Of a DNA stretch of 48,636 bases, positions 38,162-46,563 are shown one piece after another. Source of the DNA: Flavobacteriales bacterium (GTDB lineage Bacteria > Bacteroidota > Bacteroidia > Flavobacteriales_G > Salibacteraceae); contig JABAYK010000005.1 of the NCBI GenBank assembly GCA_018609045.1, positions 1 through 48,636 on the forward strand. The letters are read 5' to 3'. The translations under genes and the position numbers were made by a program. A model generated the notes under the pieces. That model ran no database searches and had not been told where the DNA came from. It saw nothing but the letters and a program-made list of their open reading frames with translations. Positions within the stretch are counted from its first letter, which is position 1. Each line of letters begins with the position of its first letter.

Positions 38162-39004
38162 TTATGTCAAAAATTTAAAGATAACAGGTTTTACTTCCGT
38201 TCTAAAAAGGTTGTGGCCTAAATTTAGAATCTCCACTTTTACCAAATCTCCATAAATTTTATATAAAACGTTAGCATAATTTGCCTTAATAGCAACATCT
38301 TTTTTTCCAAGCACTACAAATAATTTCCCTTTTGAAATTTTACTTTTAATCACATTATGGTTTGGTTTTATAAGTTTAAAACTTTGCCAAACTTTGTAGA
38401 TTAATTCTCGCTTTTCGAGGGTTGAAACATTAAATTCTACAAACTTTTTGAGGTTTGGGTTGGTTAAATTTAATTTGGTTGAGTAATTAAAGAATCGAGA
38501 GATTAAAAAATCATTAGTAACAAATTTTTTAGAAACCCTTTTGCCAATGCTGGTTTGAGTTACAAACTTATACCACGGATTTTCAACAACTCCATCAGGA
38601 GCAAGAAATACAACTTTTTTTACACAGTTAAAATATTCTTCAAGCAAACAAAAAGCGAATTTTCCGCCCATGCTGTAACTAATTAACGAAAAAGACAAAA
38701 CATTTTCTTTTTCAATAATTAATTTAAATAAGCTCTGCCATTCACTTTTTGTAAATGGAGACTTGGTTGTTCTTTCTTCGGGAAATTTAGAAGCGCCGTG
38801 AAAAAATAGGTTTATTCCAATTACAGTATAGTTTTTTGTGAGATCTTCAAAAAACATAAAATCTTTATAATCTCTTCCAAAACCGTGTAATGTAACAAGA
38901 TGGTTTTTACCACTTCCGTATACAAAATACTGAAGAGAAATATTATTATAAGTTACAAATTCTTCTTTAATAATTTTATTTAAATTTTTGATTTTACCGG
39001 GCAA
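38162..39004 (-). CDS. Alpha/beta hydrolase
   Basis: This 280-residue protein has the alpha/beta-hydrolase fold: LVTLHGFGRDYKDF (oxyanion HG), the nucleophile elbow SYSMGG with Ser111, an acid Asp in VLGKKDVAI, and a catalytic His in NLGHNLF near the end. Substrate is unknown. The only usable start is TTG at 39004; no ATG occurs in frame before the fold begins. No signal peptide is seen. The CCTTTG overlapping the start resembles a weak -7 element, so the true start may differ. Confidence 0.83.
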   Translation of the reverse strand: MPGKIKNLNKIIKEEFVTYNNISLQYFVYGSGKNHLVTLHGFGRDYKDFMFFEDLTKNYTVIGINLFFHGASKFPEERTTKSPFTKSEWQSLFKLIIEKENVLSFSLISYSMGGKFAFCLLEEYFNCVKKVVFLAPDGVVENPWYKFVTQTSIGKRVSKKFVTNDFLISRFFNYSTKLNLTNPNLKKFVEFNVSTLEKRELIYKVWQSFKLIKPNHNVIKSKISKGKLFVVLGKKDVAIKANYANVLYKIYGDLVKVEILNLGHNLFRTEVKPVIFKFLT

Positions 39005-39103
39005 AGGTCATTCAATTAATTAAATCTTAAAAACCTTCATAAAATGTTGAAAAAAACTCTCAATTATTTAAGTTTTTGGGGGTTTTAATCGCCCCTTTTC
39101 GGT

Positions 39104-39111
39104 TACTTTCG
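39104..39111 (+). promoter_or_regulatory. Candidate -7 promoter element of carB
   Basis: TACTTTCG is one base from TAnnTTTG and is followed by TA, giving the same ten bases as before dnaB. It ends 22 bases before the carB ATG. The nearest TTTG lies 25 bases upstream, longer than ideal, so the -33 assignment is uncertain. Confidence 0.4.
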
Positions 39112-39133
39112 TACCCCAAAATCGTTCAGTATC

Positions 39134-41950
39134 ATGCCAAAAGACTCATCAATAAAGTCAATACTCATTATAGGCAGTGGTCCAATTGTAATAGGTCAAG
39201 CTTGTGAGTTTGATTATGCAGGTTCACAAGCATCAAGATCTTTAAGAGAAGAAGGAATAGAAGTTTCTTTAATAAACTCGAACCCTGCAACCATTATGAC
39301 AGATAAGGTTACTGCAGACCATGTTTATTTATTACCTCTTGAGCCTGAGTCGATCATTAAAATTTTACAAGAACAAAAAATAGATGCTGTATTACCAACC
39401 ATGGGAGGTCAAACAGCTTTAAATCTTTGTATTGAATGCCAAAACCAAGGTATTTGGGAAGAATATGGTGTTAAAATGGTTGGTGTTGATATTGACGCTA
39501 TTGAAATAACTGAAAATCGTGAAGCATTTAGGGCTTTGATGGATGAAATAGGTGTAGGAAGTGCACCATCAGATACAGCAAAATCTTTTCTTGAAGGAAA
39601 AGAAATAGCCCAAGAATTAGGTTTTCCATTGTGTGTAAGGCCATCTTATACCCTTGGCGGTTCAGGTGCTTCATTTGTGCATGAGGCAAAAGATTTTGAA
39701 GCTGCTTTAACAAGAGGCTTACATGCTTCTCCTATTCATGAAGTAATGTTAGATAAAGCATTGCTTGGTTGGAAAGAATATGAATTAGAACTCCTTAGAG
39801 ATTCAAACGATAACGTAATAATTATCTGCTCGATAGAGAACTTTGACCCAATGGGAGTTCACACTGGAGATTCAATTACGGTTGCTCCGGCTATGACTTT
39901 AAGTGATAAAACATATCAGCGTATGCGAGATATGGCTATCAAAATGATGAGATCTATTGGAGATTTTGCAGGAGGTTGTAATGTTCAGTTTGCTGTTAGT
40001 CCAGATGAGGATGAAGATATTGTGGCCATTGAAATTAACCCTAGAGTTTCTAGGTCATCAGCCTTGGCTTCAAAAGCAACCGGTTATCCAATTGCTAAAA
40101 TTGCCGCAAAGCTTGCCATAGGCTATACCTTAGATGATTTAACCAATCAAATCACCAAGTCAACTTCAGCCTATTTTGAACCAACTTTAGATTATGTAAT
40201 TGTAAAAATTCCTCGTTGGGATTTTAGCAAGTTTAAAGGTGCAGAAGAAGAACTTGGTCTACAAATGAAGTCTGTTGGTGAAGTTATGGGAATTGGAAGA
40301 AGCTTTCAAGAAGCCCTTCAAAAAGCTTGTCAATCTTTAGAAATTAGAAGAAACGGATTGGGTGCTGATGGCAAAGAATTAACCGATCAAGATACTATTC
40401 TTTACAAATTGGAACATCCTTCTTGGGATAGATTGTTTAGAATTTACGATGCCATAAAACTTGGTATTCCTTTCAAAACAATTAAAGAAAAAACTAGAAT
40501 AGACGATTGGTTTTTGCGTCAAATTGAAGATTTAATTAAACTCGAAAGAGTTATTGAAAAAGAATCAATTCAAAGTATTTCTAAAGATCTTTTGTTTGAA
40601 GCTAAACAAAAAGGTTATGCTGATAGACAAATTGCTCACTTACTAAGATGCTTAGAAAGTGAAGTTTACGATAAAAGAAGTAAAGAAGGAATTAAACGAG
40701 TTTACAAATTAGTTGATACTTGTGCTGCTGAATTTCCTGCAGAAACTCCCTATTACTACTCAACATTTGAATTGGAAAACGAAAGTGTTGTCACCGATAA
40801 GAAGAAAATTGTTGTTTTAGGTTCTGGTCCGAACAGAATAGGTCAAGGTATTGAATTTGATTATTGTTGCGTTCATGGTGTATTAGCCGCTAAAGAATGT
40901 GGTTACGAAACCATCATGATTAATTGTAATCCTGAAACTGTATCAACAGATTTTGATACAGCTGACAAATTGTATTTTGAACCTGTTTTTTGGGAACACA
41001 TTTATGACATCATTCAGCATGAAAAACCAGAAGGTGTTATTGTTCAACTTGGCGGACAAACAGCTTTAAAACTAGCCGAAAAACTAAGTAGATACGGGGT
41101 TAAAATAATTGGTACTTCTTATGAGGCTTTAGATTTAGCTGAAGATAGAGGAAGCTTTTCAACCTTGTTAAAAAATAACGATGTTCCTTATCCAAGATTT
41201 GGCGTTGTAGAAAGTGCTGAGCAAGCCTTAGATTTATCTAAAGAATTAGGTTTCCCATTACTAGTTCGTCCTTCTTATGTTTTGGGCGGACAACGCATGA
41301 AAATTGTAATCAACGAAGATGAATTAGAGCATCATGTGGTAGAAATATTGCGCGAAATGCCTGAAAATAAAATCCTTTTAGATCACTTTTTAGGAGGTGC
41401 AATTGAGGCTGAAGCAGATGCAATTTGCGATGGAGAGAATGTTTACATCATTGGAATTATGCAACATATTGAGCCTGCAGGAATTCACTCTGGCGACTCA
41501 TACGCTGTTTTACCCCCTTACAACTTAGGAGATTTGGTAATTCACCAAATTGAAGATATAACCAATAAAATTGCAATTGCATTAAAAACAGTTGGTTTAT
41601 TGAATATTCAGTTTGCTATTAAAGATGAAAAAGTGTTTGTAATTGAAGCCAACCCAAGGGCTTCTCGAACTGTGCCTTTTATTGCAAAAGCTTATGATGA
41701 ACCATATGTAAACTACGCCACCAAAGTAATGTTGGGAGAAAATAAAGTAACCGACTTCGATTTTAATCCAAGAAAAGAAGGTTATGCTATTAAAATTCCA
41801 GTTTTCTCTTTCGAGAAATTTCCAAATGTTAACAAGGAATTAGGCCCAGAGATGAAATCTACTGGTGAGGCAATAAGGTTTATTAAGGATTTAAGGGATC
41901 CATTTTTTAGAAAAGTTTACTCTGAAAGAAACTTCTATTTAAGCAGATAA
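39134..41950 (+). CDS. carB: Carbamoyl phosphate synthase large subunit, no MGS domain
   Basis: CarB makes carbamoyl phosphate from bicarbonate, ammonia and two ATP for arginine and pyrimidine synthesis. Both synthetase halves are present. Half one starts with IIGSGPIVIGQACEFDYAG; half two starts near residue 558 with VVLGSGPNRIGQGIEFDYCC. Each has an ATP-grasp domain with its RPSYxLGG loop. The protein ends at residue 938 (...KVYSERNFYLSR), about 135 residues shorter than E. coli CarB, because the C-terminal MGS-like allosteric domain is missing. I recall this short form as usual in Flavobacteriia. carA is not adjacent; DUF4834 follows after two bases. Confidence 0.97.
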   Translation: MPKDSSIKSILIIGSGPIVIGQACEFDYAGSQASRSLREEGIEVSLINSNPATIMTDKVTADHVYLLPLEPESIIKILQEQKIDAVLPTMGGQTALNLCIECQNQGIWEEYGVKMVGVDIDAIEITENREAFRALMDEIGVGSAPSDTAKSFLEGKEIAQELGFPLCVRPSYTLGGSGASFVHEAKDFEAALTRGLHASPIHEVMLDKALLGWKEYELELLRDSNDNVIIICSIENFDPMGVHTGDSITVAPAMTLSDKTYQRMRDMAIKMMRSIGDFAGGCNVQFAVSPDEDEDIVAIEINPRVSRSSALASKATGYPIAKIAAKLAIGYTLDDLTNQITKSTSAYFEPTLDYVIVKIPRWDFSKFKGAEEELGLQMKSVGEVMGIGRSFQEALQKACQSLEIRRNGLGADGKELTDQDTILYKLEHPSWDRLFRIYDAIKLGIPFKTIKEKTRIDDWFLRQIEDLIKLERVIEKESIQSISKDLLFEAKQKGYADRQIAHLLRCLESEVYDKRSKEGIKRVYKLVDTCAAEFPAETPYYYSTFELENESVVTDKKKIVVLGSGPNRIGQGIEFDYCCVHGVLAAKECGYETIMINCNPETVSTDFDTADKLYFEPVFWEHIYDIIQHEKPEGVIVQLGGQTALKLAEKLSRYGVKIIGTSYEALDLAEDRGSFSTLLKNNDVPYPRFGVVESAEQALDLSKELGFPLLVRPSYVLGGQRMKIVINEDELEHHVVEILREMPENKILLDHFLGGAIEAEADAICDGENVYIIGIMQHIEPAGIHSGDSYAVLPPYNLGDLVIHQIEDITNKIAIALKTVGLLNIQFAIKDEKVFVIEANPRASRTVPFIAKAYDEPYVNYATKVMLGENKVTDFDFNPRKEGYAIKIPVFSFEKFPNVNKELGPEMKSTGEAIRFIKDLRDPFFRKVYSERNFYLSR

Positions 41951-41952
41951 TT

Positions 41953-42246
41953 TTGGTTTACCAGGCAGATTTAGTTGGGTTCTTTAGAACCATTTTAATC
42001 ATTATTCTGATTTATTATGCATTCAGAATATTGTTTAGGGTGGCATTGCCTTTTATTTTGAAGTTTTTCGCCAAAAAGGTTCAAAAAAACTTCGAGAATC
42101 AGTATAAACAGCAGCAAGGCTTTCAAGAAGAAAATATAAAATCAGACGAAGGCGAAATAAAGGTTACAATTCCCAAAAAGCCCAGCAAACCCAAACACGA
42201 TGGCTCAACAGGTGATGAATACATAGACTTTGAAGAAGTTGAATGA
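41953..42246 (+). CDS. DUF4834 family small membrane protein
   Basis: This 97-residue protein matches the DUF4834 pattern of Bacteroidota. One N-terminal membrane helix (about 8-27, VGFFRTILIIILIYYAFRIL) is followed by a basic segment (FAKKVQKNFENQYKQQQ) and a charged, low-complexity cytoplasmic tail. Function is unknown. The start is TTG at 41953, two bases after the carB stop. Its end overlaps the sulfotransferase start by four bases (ATGA), so it is part of the carB-to-glycan-gene run. Confidence 0.85.
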   Translation: MVYQADLVGFFRTILIIILIYYAFRILFRVALPFILKFFAKKVQKNFENQYKQQQGFQEENIKSDEGEIKVTIPKKPSKPKHDGSTGDEYIDFEEVE

Positions 42247-43148
42247 AAGAATTTACCCCAATATTTTTGTTTGGAGTTGGTAGGTCAGGAACTACTTTAT
42301 TACAAACCATAATAAATGCCCATTCAAAAATGGGTATGCTACCTGAAAACCATTTTTTATTAAATTTTTACTTGCCAACCATTGGCCCAAACGCTAAATC
42401 TTTTGATAGTAAATTACCTTTTCAAGATGAAGAGTTTTGTAGAATTCCATTAGAAATTAGGAATTTATTAAAAGAGAAGAATTTTAATTCATCCATTGAT
42501 TTTTACAGTGATGTTTTAGAAAAGTTTGCCCTATTAAATGACTTTCAATTAGTTGGCGATAAAGATCCTGAACATATTAACTATTTACCTCACTTATTAA
42601 GGGAGTTTCCAAGAGCAAAGTTCATTCATATTGTTAGAGACCCTAGAGATGTAATTTTATCTCGCAAGAAATCTGATTGGGGTAAAAAGTATCCTATATT
42701 ATGGCATATTGTAGAGTATAAGCATCAGTTTTTAAAGGCTCAAAATTTCTCCACAAACAACAAACAGTTTTTTCAAATTAAATACGAAGATTTATTGGTT
42801 TATCCTGAGGAAACTTTAAAGACCTTGTGTAATTTCTTGCAAGTTGATTTTGATCCATCAATGTTAAATCACCACCAACATAAGAATAACTTATTCTCAG
42901 AAAAAGAAACCACTTGGAAACAAAACGTAAAGAAGCCAATTCTTCAAGATAACTTTAACAAGTGGAAAAAAACTATTGAACCTTCCACCTTAAAATTAAT
43001 TGAGAATGTTTTGTGGGGATTAGATATCTTTAAAATCTATAAACCAAGTTTTACTCATCAACCATCGTTGGGTATAATAGATAAAATGTTTTTGAGTTTT
43101 TACCTTTGGTACATCAATAGAAAAGACCGTAAAAAGTATAAACTTTAA
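42243..43148 (+). CDS. Sulfotransferase family protein
   Basis: This is a 301-residue PAPS-dependent sulfotransferase. The 5'-phosphosulfate loop is FLFGVGRSGTTLLQTII (8-24). The 3'-phosphate-binding region is FIHIVRDPRDVILSRKKSDW. LVGDKDPEH and KYEDLLVYPEETL are also family features. No signal peptide is seen, so it should act in the cytoplasm on an activated sugar, lipid-linked glycan or metabolite. ATGA overlap with DUF4834 and two to three bases to the next gene indicate an operon with the glycan genes downstream. Confidence 0.9.
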   Translation: MKEFTPIFLFGVGRSGTTLLQTIINAHSKMGMLPENHFLLNFYLPTIGPNAKSFDSKLPFQDEEFCRIPLEIRNLLKEKNFNSSIDFYSDVLEKFALLNDFQLVGDKDPEHINYLPHLLREFPRAKFIHIVRDPRDVILSRKKSDWGKKYPILWHIVEYKHQFLKAQNFSTNNKQFFQIKYEDLLVYPEETLKTLCNFLQVDFDPSMLNHHQHKNNLFSEKETTWKQNVKKPILQDNFNKWKKTIEPSTLKLIENVLWGLDIFKIYKPSFTHQPSLGIIDKMFLSFYLWYINRKDRKKYKL

Positions 43149-43151
43149 AAT

Positions 43152-44192
43152 TTGGCTACATTTAAACTTATTATTTCTGCCGATCATGAAATTTTTGGCA
43201 ATGGTTCAGGTGATGTAATGCATTGCATGGTAAACCCAACCAATAAGTTAAAAGTAATTGCAGATAAGTTCGGAGCTAAAATTACACTATTTACTGATGT
43301 TTGTGAGTATTGGGTGTTTGAAAAAAAACAACCTGAATTAGCCAAATCCATAAAAAATCAATGGATAGATTTTATTAAGTCAAATCACGATGTTCAGTTG
43401 CATTTGCATCCACAATGGTTAAATTATTCATTTAATAATAATAACTACGAATTAGATTATAATTTATGGAGATTGCCTTCTGTAAAGAGCGATAACAATG
43501 ATTTTGGTTATGGTGTAAAGGAGCTAATTTTTAATGGTAAGCAAACTTTAGAATCTGTATTACAAAAAGAGAATAAAAGTTACAAATCCTATGCATTTAG
43601 AGCAGGAGGTTGGTGCATTCAACCCGAGGAAAAAGTTTTAGAAACTTTAATAAGTTTAGATTTTAAAATTGACTCTACGGTTGCGCCTGAAGCAAGTTAT
43701 TCCAATGAAAAAAGCTGGTTTAACTTTAAGAATTCACCTCAATTTCCATTTTGGAAAGTGAATAAATCAATACTTCAACCAACAAATACGGGGTTAACCG
43801 AAGTACCAATTGTAACCATAAAACCCGGTATTTTCCAAAACTTCTTTCTATTAGTAGATAAGGTTCTGAAAAAACATCCACAGAAACCAATAAATTGCGT
43901 TGGAAGGGCAGGTTTGGGAAAAAAATCGAAATTGAATAAATTAAAAGATGCCCTTACTCCATCTTATAAAATGCTTAATTTTTCTGATGGTACAACAGCT
44001 AAAGAGATGATTTATATTGCGTCTAAATACATGAAGCGCTTTGAAAATGAAACTGGTGAAATTCCAATGGTAATGATAGGGCATCCTAAAACCTTTGGTA
44101 ACCATGAAGCTTTTGAAAATTTCCTTGAATGGGCTGCATCAAATCCTAAAATCGAGTTTTCTTTGTACTCAGATTTAAAGCTAGAAAATTAA
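43152..44192 (+). CDS. Polysaccharide deacetylase-like protein (WbmS-like)
   Basis: This 346-residue protein seems related to the WbmS branch of carbohydrate esterase family 4 (NodB fold). ISADHEIF near the N terminus fits the metal-binding Asp motif. HDVQLHLHPQW (about 79-89) fits the His-rich metal motif. YAFRAGGWCIQPEE and the late MIGHPKTFGNHE fit later family blocks. The likely role is removing an acetyl or similar group from a glycan precursor, but this is inferred. The start is TTG at 43152. Neighbours are a sulfotransferase and a sugar dehydratase in one operon. Confidence 0.7.
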   Translation: MATFKLIISADHEIFGNGSGDVMHCMVNPTNKLKVIADKFGAKITLFTDVCEYWVFEKKQPELAKSIKNQWIDFIKSNHDVQLHLHPQWLNYSFNNNNYELDYNLWRLPSVKSDNNDFGYGVKELIFNGKQTLESVLQKENKSYKSYAFRAGGWCIQPEEKVLETLISLDFKIDSTVAPEASYSNEKSWFNFKNSPQFPFWKVNKSILQPTNTGLTEVPIVTIKPGIFQNFFLLVDKVLKKHPQKPINCVGRAGLGKKSKLNKLKDALTPSYKMLNFSDGTTAKEMIYIASKYMKRFENETGEIPMVMIGHPKTFGNHEAFENFLEWAASNPKIEFSLYSDLKLEN

Positions 44193-44199
44193 ACAGTAA

Positions 44200-45405
44200 A
44201 TGAAGCAAGAAATAATTGATAAAGTAATTTCAAACCTCACTGGAAGAGAGTCAAGTTTTTTTGAAAACGATTTGGCTTCAAACAGCAAAAAACTTTTTGA
44301 AGAAATAAGTGGAAAGTCTGTTTTGGTAATTGGAGGAGCAGGAACAATAGGTTCAAATTACATAAAATCTCTTCTTCATTTTAATCCAAAAAAGTTAGTA
44401 ATAGTTGATACCAGCGAAAATGGATTGGCAGAAATTATTAGAGATATTAGAAGTAGTAGTTATACCCAATTACCAGAGATAATTACCTACCCATTAAACT
44501 TTGGAAACCCTATTTTCGAAAGGCTTTTTTTGGCTCATAAGCCTTTTGATATTGTAGCAAATTTTGCCGCTCACAAGCATGTAAGAAGCGAAAAGGATCC
44601 ATTTTCAATACAAGCCATGTTTGAGAATAACTTCATTATGGCACAAAAGCTTTTAGAGTTGCTCAAGAAAAACCCACCAGCTCATTTCTTTTGTGTTTCA
44701 ACTGATAAGGCAACCAATCCTGTAAACGTTATGGGCGCCACTAAAAAGTTGATGGAAGATGTAATTTTTTCTTACCAAAACGATTTCAAAATTTCAACCG
44801 CAAGATTTGCGAATGTGGCTTTTTCAAATGGTAGTTTATTAGAAAGCTTTGTAAATCGTTTTGCAAAACACCAACCTTTGGTAAGCCCCAAAGATGTTAA
44901 ACGGTTTTTTGTTTCGCCAACTGAGGCAGGGCAACTTTGTTTATTAGCTTGTATTTTAGGTAACTCAGGTGAAATTTTTATTCCAAAATTATCACCAGAA
45001 AAAGACCTAAAACCTATTTCAAATGCGTTGAAGTTTTACTTAGAAGAATTAGGTTATGCACTAGAAGAATGTGAAACTGAAGAAGAAGCACTAAACAAAA
45101 TTTCAAATCATAATTATTCAGAGAAAACTTATCCTGTTTTGCTTTTACCATCAGATACATCAGGCGAAAAGTTATTTGAAGAGTTTTACACAACTGATGA
45201 TATTGTTGACGAAAATAGACTTTCGGCATTAGCTATAATTCAAACATTTGTAGGTAAAACAAAAGATATTTCTGCTATGATGGAGGAGGCAGAAGAGTTG
45301 GGAAAAACAAATTTATCTAAAGCTGATTTAGTAGCCTTTTTAGGCAAATATATTGATGGATTTAGCCATATAGAAACAGGTAAAAACCTTGACCAAAAAA
45401 TGTAG
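44200..45405 (+). CDS. NDP-sugar 4,6-dehydratase, CapD/FlaA1 type
   Basis: This extended short-chain dehydrogenase has 401 residues. It carries the NAD(P) motif GGAGTIGS (45-52), the catalytic STDKATNP (TDK 168-170) and MGATK (178-182), where Met replaces the usual Tyr as in inverting FlaA1/PseB-type dehydratases. The probable reaction is UDP-GlcNAc to a 4-keto-6-deoxy sugar. About 60 extra C-terminal residues carry acidic stretches. It lies 7 bases after the deacetylase-like gene and 3 bases before a LegC-type aminotransferase, which would use the 4-keto product. Confidence 0.87.
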   Translation: MKQEIIDKVISNLTGRESSFFENDLASNSKKLFEEISGKSVLVIGGAGTIGSNYIKSLLHFNPKKLVIVDTSENGLAEIIRDIRSSSYTQLPEIITYPLNFGNPIFERLFLAHKPFDIVANFAAHKHVRSEKDPFSIQAMFENNFIMAQKLLELLKKNPPAHFFCVSTDKATNPVNVMGATKKLMEDVIFSYQNDFKISTARFANVAFSNGSLLESFVNRFAKHQPLVSPKDVKRFFVSPTEAGQLCLLACILGNSGEIFIPKLSPEKDLKPISNALKFYLEELGYALEECETEEEALNKISNHNYSEKTYPVLLLPSDTSGEKLFEEFYTTDDIVDENRLSALAIIQTFVGKTKDISAMMEEAEELGKTNLSKADLVAFLGKYIDGFSHIETGKNLDQKM

Positions 45406-45408
45406 TTT

Positions 45409-46563
45409 ATGACCACAAACGAAAAGATTGTATCATTTATTAAACAAACCTTTAATCAGCAAGATAGCTTTATTCCGCTGCATGAACCTAGGTTTTATGG
45501 CAACGAGCGCAAATATGTTTTAGATGCAATTGACTCAACATTTGTGTCTTCTGTGGGTGAGTATGTAAATAGGTTTGAGAAAATGATGGCAGAAACTGCA
45601 GGAACAAAATATGCTGTTGCTACCGTAAATGGCACCGCTGCTTTGCATATAGCATTGCTGATGGCCGGAGCTGAAAAAGACACGGAGGTTTTAACCCAAA
45701 ATTTCACCTTTGTTGCCACCACAAACGCAATTAGCTACATTGGCGCTACCCCACATATTATTGATATTGAAGAAAGTGCCTTAGGCATGTCGCCCAAAAA
45801 ACTAAAAGAAAGATTGGAGGAAGTTGTTGAAATGAGAGGAGGCTTGCCTTTCAACAAGCAAACTAGTAAAAGGATTTCGGCTTGCGTTCCTATGCATACT
45901 TTCGGGTTCGTTTCTTTAATTGAAGAAATTATTGAAATATGTAATCATTACAATATTAAAGTTGTAGAAGATGCTGCTGAATGTATTGGCTCAACATTAA
46001 ATGGCAAGCCTGCTGGTAGTTTTGGCCTTTTAGGGACTTTTAGTTTTAATGGTAATAAAACGATAACCTGCGGTGGAGGTGGTGCTATTGTAACCAATGA
46101 TGAAGCTTTAGCCAAAAGAGCAAAACATATAACAACTACCTCAAAGGTTCCTCATAAATACAAGTACAATCATGATGAGGTGGCATACAATTACCGAATG
46201 CCTAATCTAAATGCTGCTATGGCTTGTGGTCAATTAGAAATGTTGCCGGATTTTATCCAAAACAAAAGAGAATTGGCAAACCTTTATGCTAATTTTTTTA
46301 AGGAGCTAAATATTACATTTATCACAGAGCGCGACGGAACAGAAGCTAATTATTGGCTAAATGCCATATTGCTAAATAACCTAGAACAAAGGGATGAGTT
46401 TTTAGAATTCACCAACAGCAACAATGTAATGACAAGGCCAGGGTGGGAGCTTATGCATACTTTAGAAATGTATAAAAATTCACCCAGTGGAGATTTAGCC
46501 AATTCTATTGATATTTATAATAGATTGGTTAATATTCCAAGTAGTGTTAGGGTAAATAATTAA
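45409..46563 (+). CDS. LegC-type DegT/DnrJ/EryC1 sugar aminotransferase
   Basis: This PLP-dependent sugar aminotransferase has 384 residues. The Schiff-base lysine is Lys217 in FSFNGNKTITCGGGG. VEDAAEC (186-192) holds the Asp that contacts the pyridine nitrogen, and NGTAALHIALL binds phosphate. The N terminus (FIPLHEPRFYGNERKYVLDAI) and overall pattern match LegC, which aminates the 4-keto sugar toward bacillosamine or legionaminic acid. The dehydratase directly upstream supplies such a substrate. No legionaminate synthase or CMP transferase is in the window. The 3' end overlaps the converging sulfotransferase by 17 bases. Confidence 0.88.
   Translation: MTTNEKIVSFIKQTFNQQDSFIPLHEPRFYGNERKYVLDAIDSTFVSSVGEYVNRFEKMMAETAGTKYAVATVNGTAALHIALLMAGAEKDTEVLTQNFTFVATTNAISYIGATPHIIDIEESALGMSPKKLKERLEEVVEMRGGLPFNKQTSKRISACVPMHTFGFVSLIEEIIEICNHYNIKVVEDAAECIGSTLNGKPAGSFGLLGTFSFNGNKTITCGGGGAIVTNDEALAKRAKHITTTSKVPHKYKYNHDEVAYNYRMPNLNAAMACGQLEMLPDFIQNKRELANLYANFFKELNITFITERDGTEANYWLNAILLNNLEQRDEFLEFTNSNNVMTRPGWELMHTLEMYKNSPSGDLANSIDIYNRLVNIPSSVRVNN

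Noticed and set aside
39075..39099. GGGG...CCCCTTTT hairpin-like sequence upstream of carB
   Set aside because: Only four to five G-C pairs with a long loop; too weak for a terminator, and no upstream + strand gene needs one.
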